Shown in pieces: positions 6,060-8,121 of a DNA stretch of 8,121 bases. The notes under the pieces were generated by a model that had not been told where the DNA came from, ran no database searches, and was given only the letters and a program-made list of their open reading frames with translations. Numbering within the stretch: position 1 is the stretch's first letter; every line of letters begins with the position of its first letter. Origin of the DNA: Gammaproteobacteria bacterium (lineage in GTDB: Bacteria; Pseudomonadota; Gammaproteobacteria; SZUA-152); NCBI GenBank assembly GCA_030613605.1, contig JAUWLO010000091.1:1-8121 (forward strand). Reading direction: 5' to 3'. Made by a program: the position numbers and the translations under genes.

Positions 6060-6962
6060 TTAAGCAGGAAATACATCGGTAGAAAGATAACGATCGCCAC
6101 GATCACAAATAATCACGACGATCACTGCGTTCTCTACTTCTTTAGATAACTGTAAAGCGGCAGCAACAGCGCCACCGGATGAAATGCCAGCAAAAATACC
6201 TTCCTGCTCGGCCAAAGCTCGAGTCGTCTGTTCCGCATCTTCCTGAGTCACATCAATAATGCGATCAACACGAGCAGCATCATAAATTTCTGGAAGATAC
6301 TCTTTCGGCCAACGGCGAATGCCGGGGATGCTTGCGCCCTCGGTAGGCTGAACACCCACAATATCAATGTTAGTGCCTTCCTTTTTTGCTATCTCTTTAA
6401 AATAGCGTGAGCAGCCCATAATGGTTCCCGTGGTCCCCATGGAGCTCACAAAATGGGTGATTTTTCCTTTGGTATCCTGCCAAATCTCGGGGCCGGTGCC
6501 TTCATAGTGCGCCAGGGGATTGTCCGGGTTGGAAAACTGATCCAGCACTTTTCCTTTGCTCTCTGATTGCATCTTTAAGGCCAAATCACGCGCGCCTTCC
6601 ATGCCCTCTTCCTGAGACACCAATACGATCTCGGCTCCAAAGGCCTTCATCACCCCTCTTCGCTCCACACTCATGTGCTCGGGCATGATCAGGATCATCC
6701 GGTAAGCTTTTATGGCTGCGGCCATGGCCAGGGCAATGCCGGTATTGCCACTGGTGGCCTCAATCAGGGTATCACCAGGCTTTAATTCGCCCCTCGCTTC
6801 AGCGTGGCGAATCATGCTCATAGCGGGTCGATCCTTAACGGAACCCGCTGGATTATTGCCCTCCAGCTTGACCAGTACCACATTGCCGGTTTTACCCGGT
6901 AAACGCTGCAGTCGCACCAGCGGGGTATTGCCCACGAAGGACTCAATTGTAGGAAAAGTCAT
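6060..6962 (-). CDS. cysM: CysM, cysteine synthase B (O-acetylserine sulfhydrylase B)
   Basis: A cytoplasmic PLP enzyme that makes L-cysteine from O-acetyl-L-serine and sulfide; the CysM isoform also accepts thiosulfate to give S-sulfocysteine. The 300-residue protein (E. coli CysM: 303) has the PLP-binding Lys43 in NNPAGSVKDR (36-45), the substrate loop TSGNTG (70-75), the phosphate-binding loop SSMGTTGT (173-180), GASIPGIRRWP (209-219), SSGGA (261-265) and CDRGDRYLS (286-294). The NNPAGSVKDR and IPGIRRWP segments match CysM rather than CysK. The protein ends soon after RYLSTDVFPA, lacking the extra C-terminal residues of E. coli CysM. ATG 6962 has GAGG about 8 bases upstream. It has a plausible promoter, a terminator before rlmD, and is divergent from the TonB-dependent receptor gene. 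Confidence 0.96.
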   Translation of the reverse strand: MTFPTIESFVGNTPLVRLQRLPGKTGNVVLVKLEGNNPAGSVKDRPAMSMIRHAEARGELKPGDTLIEATSGNTGIALAMAAAIKAYRMILIMPEHMSVERRGVMKAFGAEIVLVSQEEGMEGARDLALKMQSESKGKVLDQFSNPDNPLAHYEGTGPEIWQDTKGKITHFVSSMGTTGTIMGCSRYFKEIAKKEGTNIDIVGVQPTEGASIPGIRRWPKEYLPEIYDAARVDRIIDVTQEDAEQTTRALAEQEGIFAGISSGGAVAAALQLSKEVENAVIVVIICDRGDRYLSTDVFPA

Positions 6963-6996
6963 CTGCCAGCCTCAAAGGAATGAAAAAGAGTCGCAT

Positions 6997-7024
6997 AATT
7001 TAATGGTTTAGGCATTTTTTTCAA
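6997..7024 (-). promoter_or_regulatory. Candidate sigma-70 promoter for cysM
   Basis: On the minus strand TTGAAA (7024-7019, five of six to -35) and TAAATT (7002-6997, four of six to -10) are 16 bp apart. Transcription would begin near 6990, about 28 bases before the cysM ATG. No clear CysB-site pattern was recognised. Confidence 0.45.
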
Positions 7025-7116
7025 GTATTTTAAAGAGATACTAGCAAAAAGGCCTGATAGAATGTGGACAAGACCATGAAAACCGCACATAAAATAAGTT
7101 ATGGCGTTATGCATAT

Positions 7117-7159
7117 CCACTGTTATTAGCAAGCACGTTAACTGGCAATAAAACAGTGG
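7117..7159. repeat. Inverted repeat in the leader of the TonB-dependent receptor gene
   Basis: CCACTGTT (7117-7124) and AACAGTGG (7152-7159) are perfect inverted copies. The stem can continue with ATT (7125-7127) against AAT (7147-7149) and GC (7129-7130) against GC (7145-7146), allowing a 2-base bulge on one side and a 1-base bulge on the other. No T run follows on either strand, so it is not a standard terminator. It ends 41 bp before the receptor start codon and could be an RNA leader structure or an operator. No Fur-box-like sequence or convincing receptor promoter was seen in 7025-7200. Confidence 0.5.
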
Positions 7160-7200
7160 CTTAACAATTGAGTACAGCTAATCTGGAGCAATGTTTAATC

Positions 7201-8121
7201 ATGAATAATCCCATTCATTTTTTCCCGCCCCGAATGTTCCTGCTGAATATATTGTTACTAATAATCAGCATTTACCCTCATTCAGCTTTTGCAGAAAACG
7301 GCGCGCTTACAGAAGAAGAATTTTTCGCTGACATACCTGTGGTGCTAACCGCTACTCGTCTTAAACAACCAGTCAGTGAAGCGCCAGCATCCATGACCAT
7401 TATTGACCGTCATATGATCGAAACCTCGGGAGCAAGGGATATTGTTGACGTATTCAAACTGGTGCCAGGTTTTCAGGTACAGCATGAAAATGGTCATACG
7501 CCCATTGTGACCTACCATGGCATGAGTGACCAGTATTCCCGCTGGATGCAGGTGCTAGTTGATGGAAGATCTATTTATAGCCTGGCCATTGGTGGTGTTG
7601 AGTGGTCACAAATACCACTTGTACTTGATGAAATTGAACGCATTGAAATCACTCGCGGCCCTAACGCCGCCAGTTATGGTTCAAATGCTTTTGCTGCAAC
7701 CATCAACATCATCACAAAACATACTTCTGAAACCGATGGAACATTCTTCAGGCTCACCGCGGGTGAGCCAAACAAACTCAGAGATGCCCTGCTCCAATAT
7801 GGCGATAGCGTTAACCTTTCCAAAGGAAATATGGATTACCGTCTGACGCTGGGACGCCTTTCTGATGATGGTTTTACTGACCGCTATGATGTTATGGAAG
7901 CGAACCTGGGTCGTTTTCGTATCGATTATAACGATGGTGGGTCAAATACCTGGTTTTACTCAATGGGGTATATCAACGGTCCACGTGGACTGGATTATGG
8001 TAACAATTATGAATACCCTGAAAGAAATTATGAGAAAGATACTGATTACAGTTTCCAGCAACTGCGCTGGACGCATGATTTAAGCGGAAATGAAGAGGTC
8101 TATATTAATTACTATCATAAC
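7201..8121 (+). CDS. TonB-dependent outer-membrane receptor (partial at right edge)
   Basis: The first 307 residues of an outer-membrane active-transport receptor energised by TonB-ExbBD. There is a signal peptide with hydrophobic core FLLNILLLIISI (13-24) and likely cleavage after AFA (29-31). A TonB-box-like PVVLTATR (46-53) follows, then a plug domain (about 57-173) with LVPGFQV (87-93), VLVDGRSIY (118-126), IERIEITRGPNAASYGSNAF (145-164) and ATINIITK (166-173). Residues after about 180 are the first beta strands of the barrel. The rest of the barrel lies past the window, so the substrate (siderophore, vitamin, metal, sugar) cannot be assigned. The ATG follows GGAG at 7185-7188 with a long 12-base spacing. 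An out-of-frame five-codon reading frame (ATG 7191) overlaps the start. It is divergent from cysM. Confidence 0.93.
   Translation, partial: MNNPIHFFPPRMFLLNILLLIISIYPHSAFAENGALTEEEFFADIPVVLTATRLKQPVSEAPASMTIIDRHMIETSGARDIVDVFKLVPGFQVQHENGHTPIVTYHGMSDQYSRWMQVLVDGRSIYSLAIGGVEWSQIPLVLDEIERIEITRGPNAASYGSNAFAATINIITKHTSETDGTFFRLTAGEPNKLRDALLQYGDSVNLSKGNMDYRLTLGRLSDDGFTDRYDVMEANLGRFRIDYNDGGSNTWFYSMGYINGPRGLDYGNNYEYPERNYEKDTDYSFQQLRWTHDLSGNEEVYINYYHN

Noticed and set aside
7106..7172. Integron attC-like fragments (GTTATGC and GCTTAACAATTG) upstream of the receptor gene.
   Set aside because: The core-site order and sequence do not fit RYYYAAC...GTTRRRY, there is no integrase, and the neighbouring genes are not cassette-like.

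Overview
The window is ordinary chromosomal DNA of mid G+C content, most likely from a non-enteric gammaproteobacterium. The lineage call rests on four things: full-length EttA and PrmB close to the Escherichia coli proteins, a cysM then rlmD order like that of Pseudomonas, a HopJ-family protein, and a small acidic protein of a type I associate with gammaproteobacteria. I cannot assign a genus.

Layout, left to right. A minus-strand ABC-2-type transporter ATPase with a TTG start (785 down to the left edge) lies downstream of prmB (1820 to 912, minus). Between them is a paired REP-like palindrome (824-887). A 190-bp divergent spacer separates prmB from ettA (2011-3678, plus). The hopJ-family gene (3729-4079, plus) follows ettA with no visible terminator. 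It converges on a gene for a 99-residue acidic protein (4427 to 4128, minus). The gap between these two is filled almost exactly by a degenerate 7-bp tandem repeat. The acidic-protein gene is preceded by four 10-bp TTTAAA-containing repeats and a candidate promoter. Then come rlmD (5960 to 4599, minus), a hairpin terminator, and cysM (6962 to 6060, minus). A divergent spacer of about 240 bp with a leader inverted repeat precedes the first 307 codons of a TonB-dependent outer-membrane receptor (7201 to the right edge, plus).

Functionally, three genes act on the ribosome: prmB methylates protein L3, ettA gates early elongation, and rlmD methylates 23S rRNA. cysM makes cysteine. The edge genes are transport functions: an inner-membrane ABC exporter ATPase and an outer-membrane receptor. 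I see no rRNA, tRNA, CRISPR array, insertion sequence, integrase or phage gene.

No new multi-gene system is evident. The points most worth a second look are non-coding: the REP-like pair with compensating changes in both arms, the 10-bp repeat array upstream of the uncharacterised acidic-protein gene, and the 7-bp repeat between the convergent genes.
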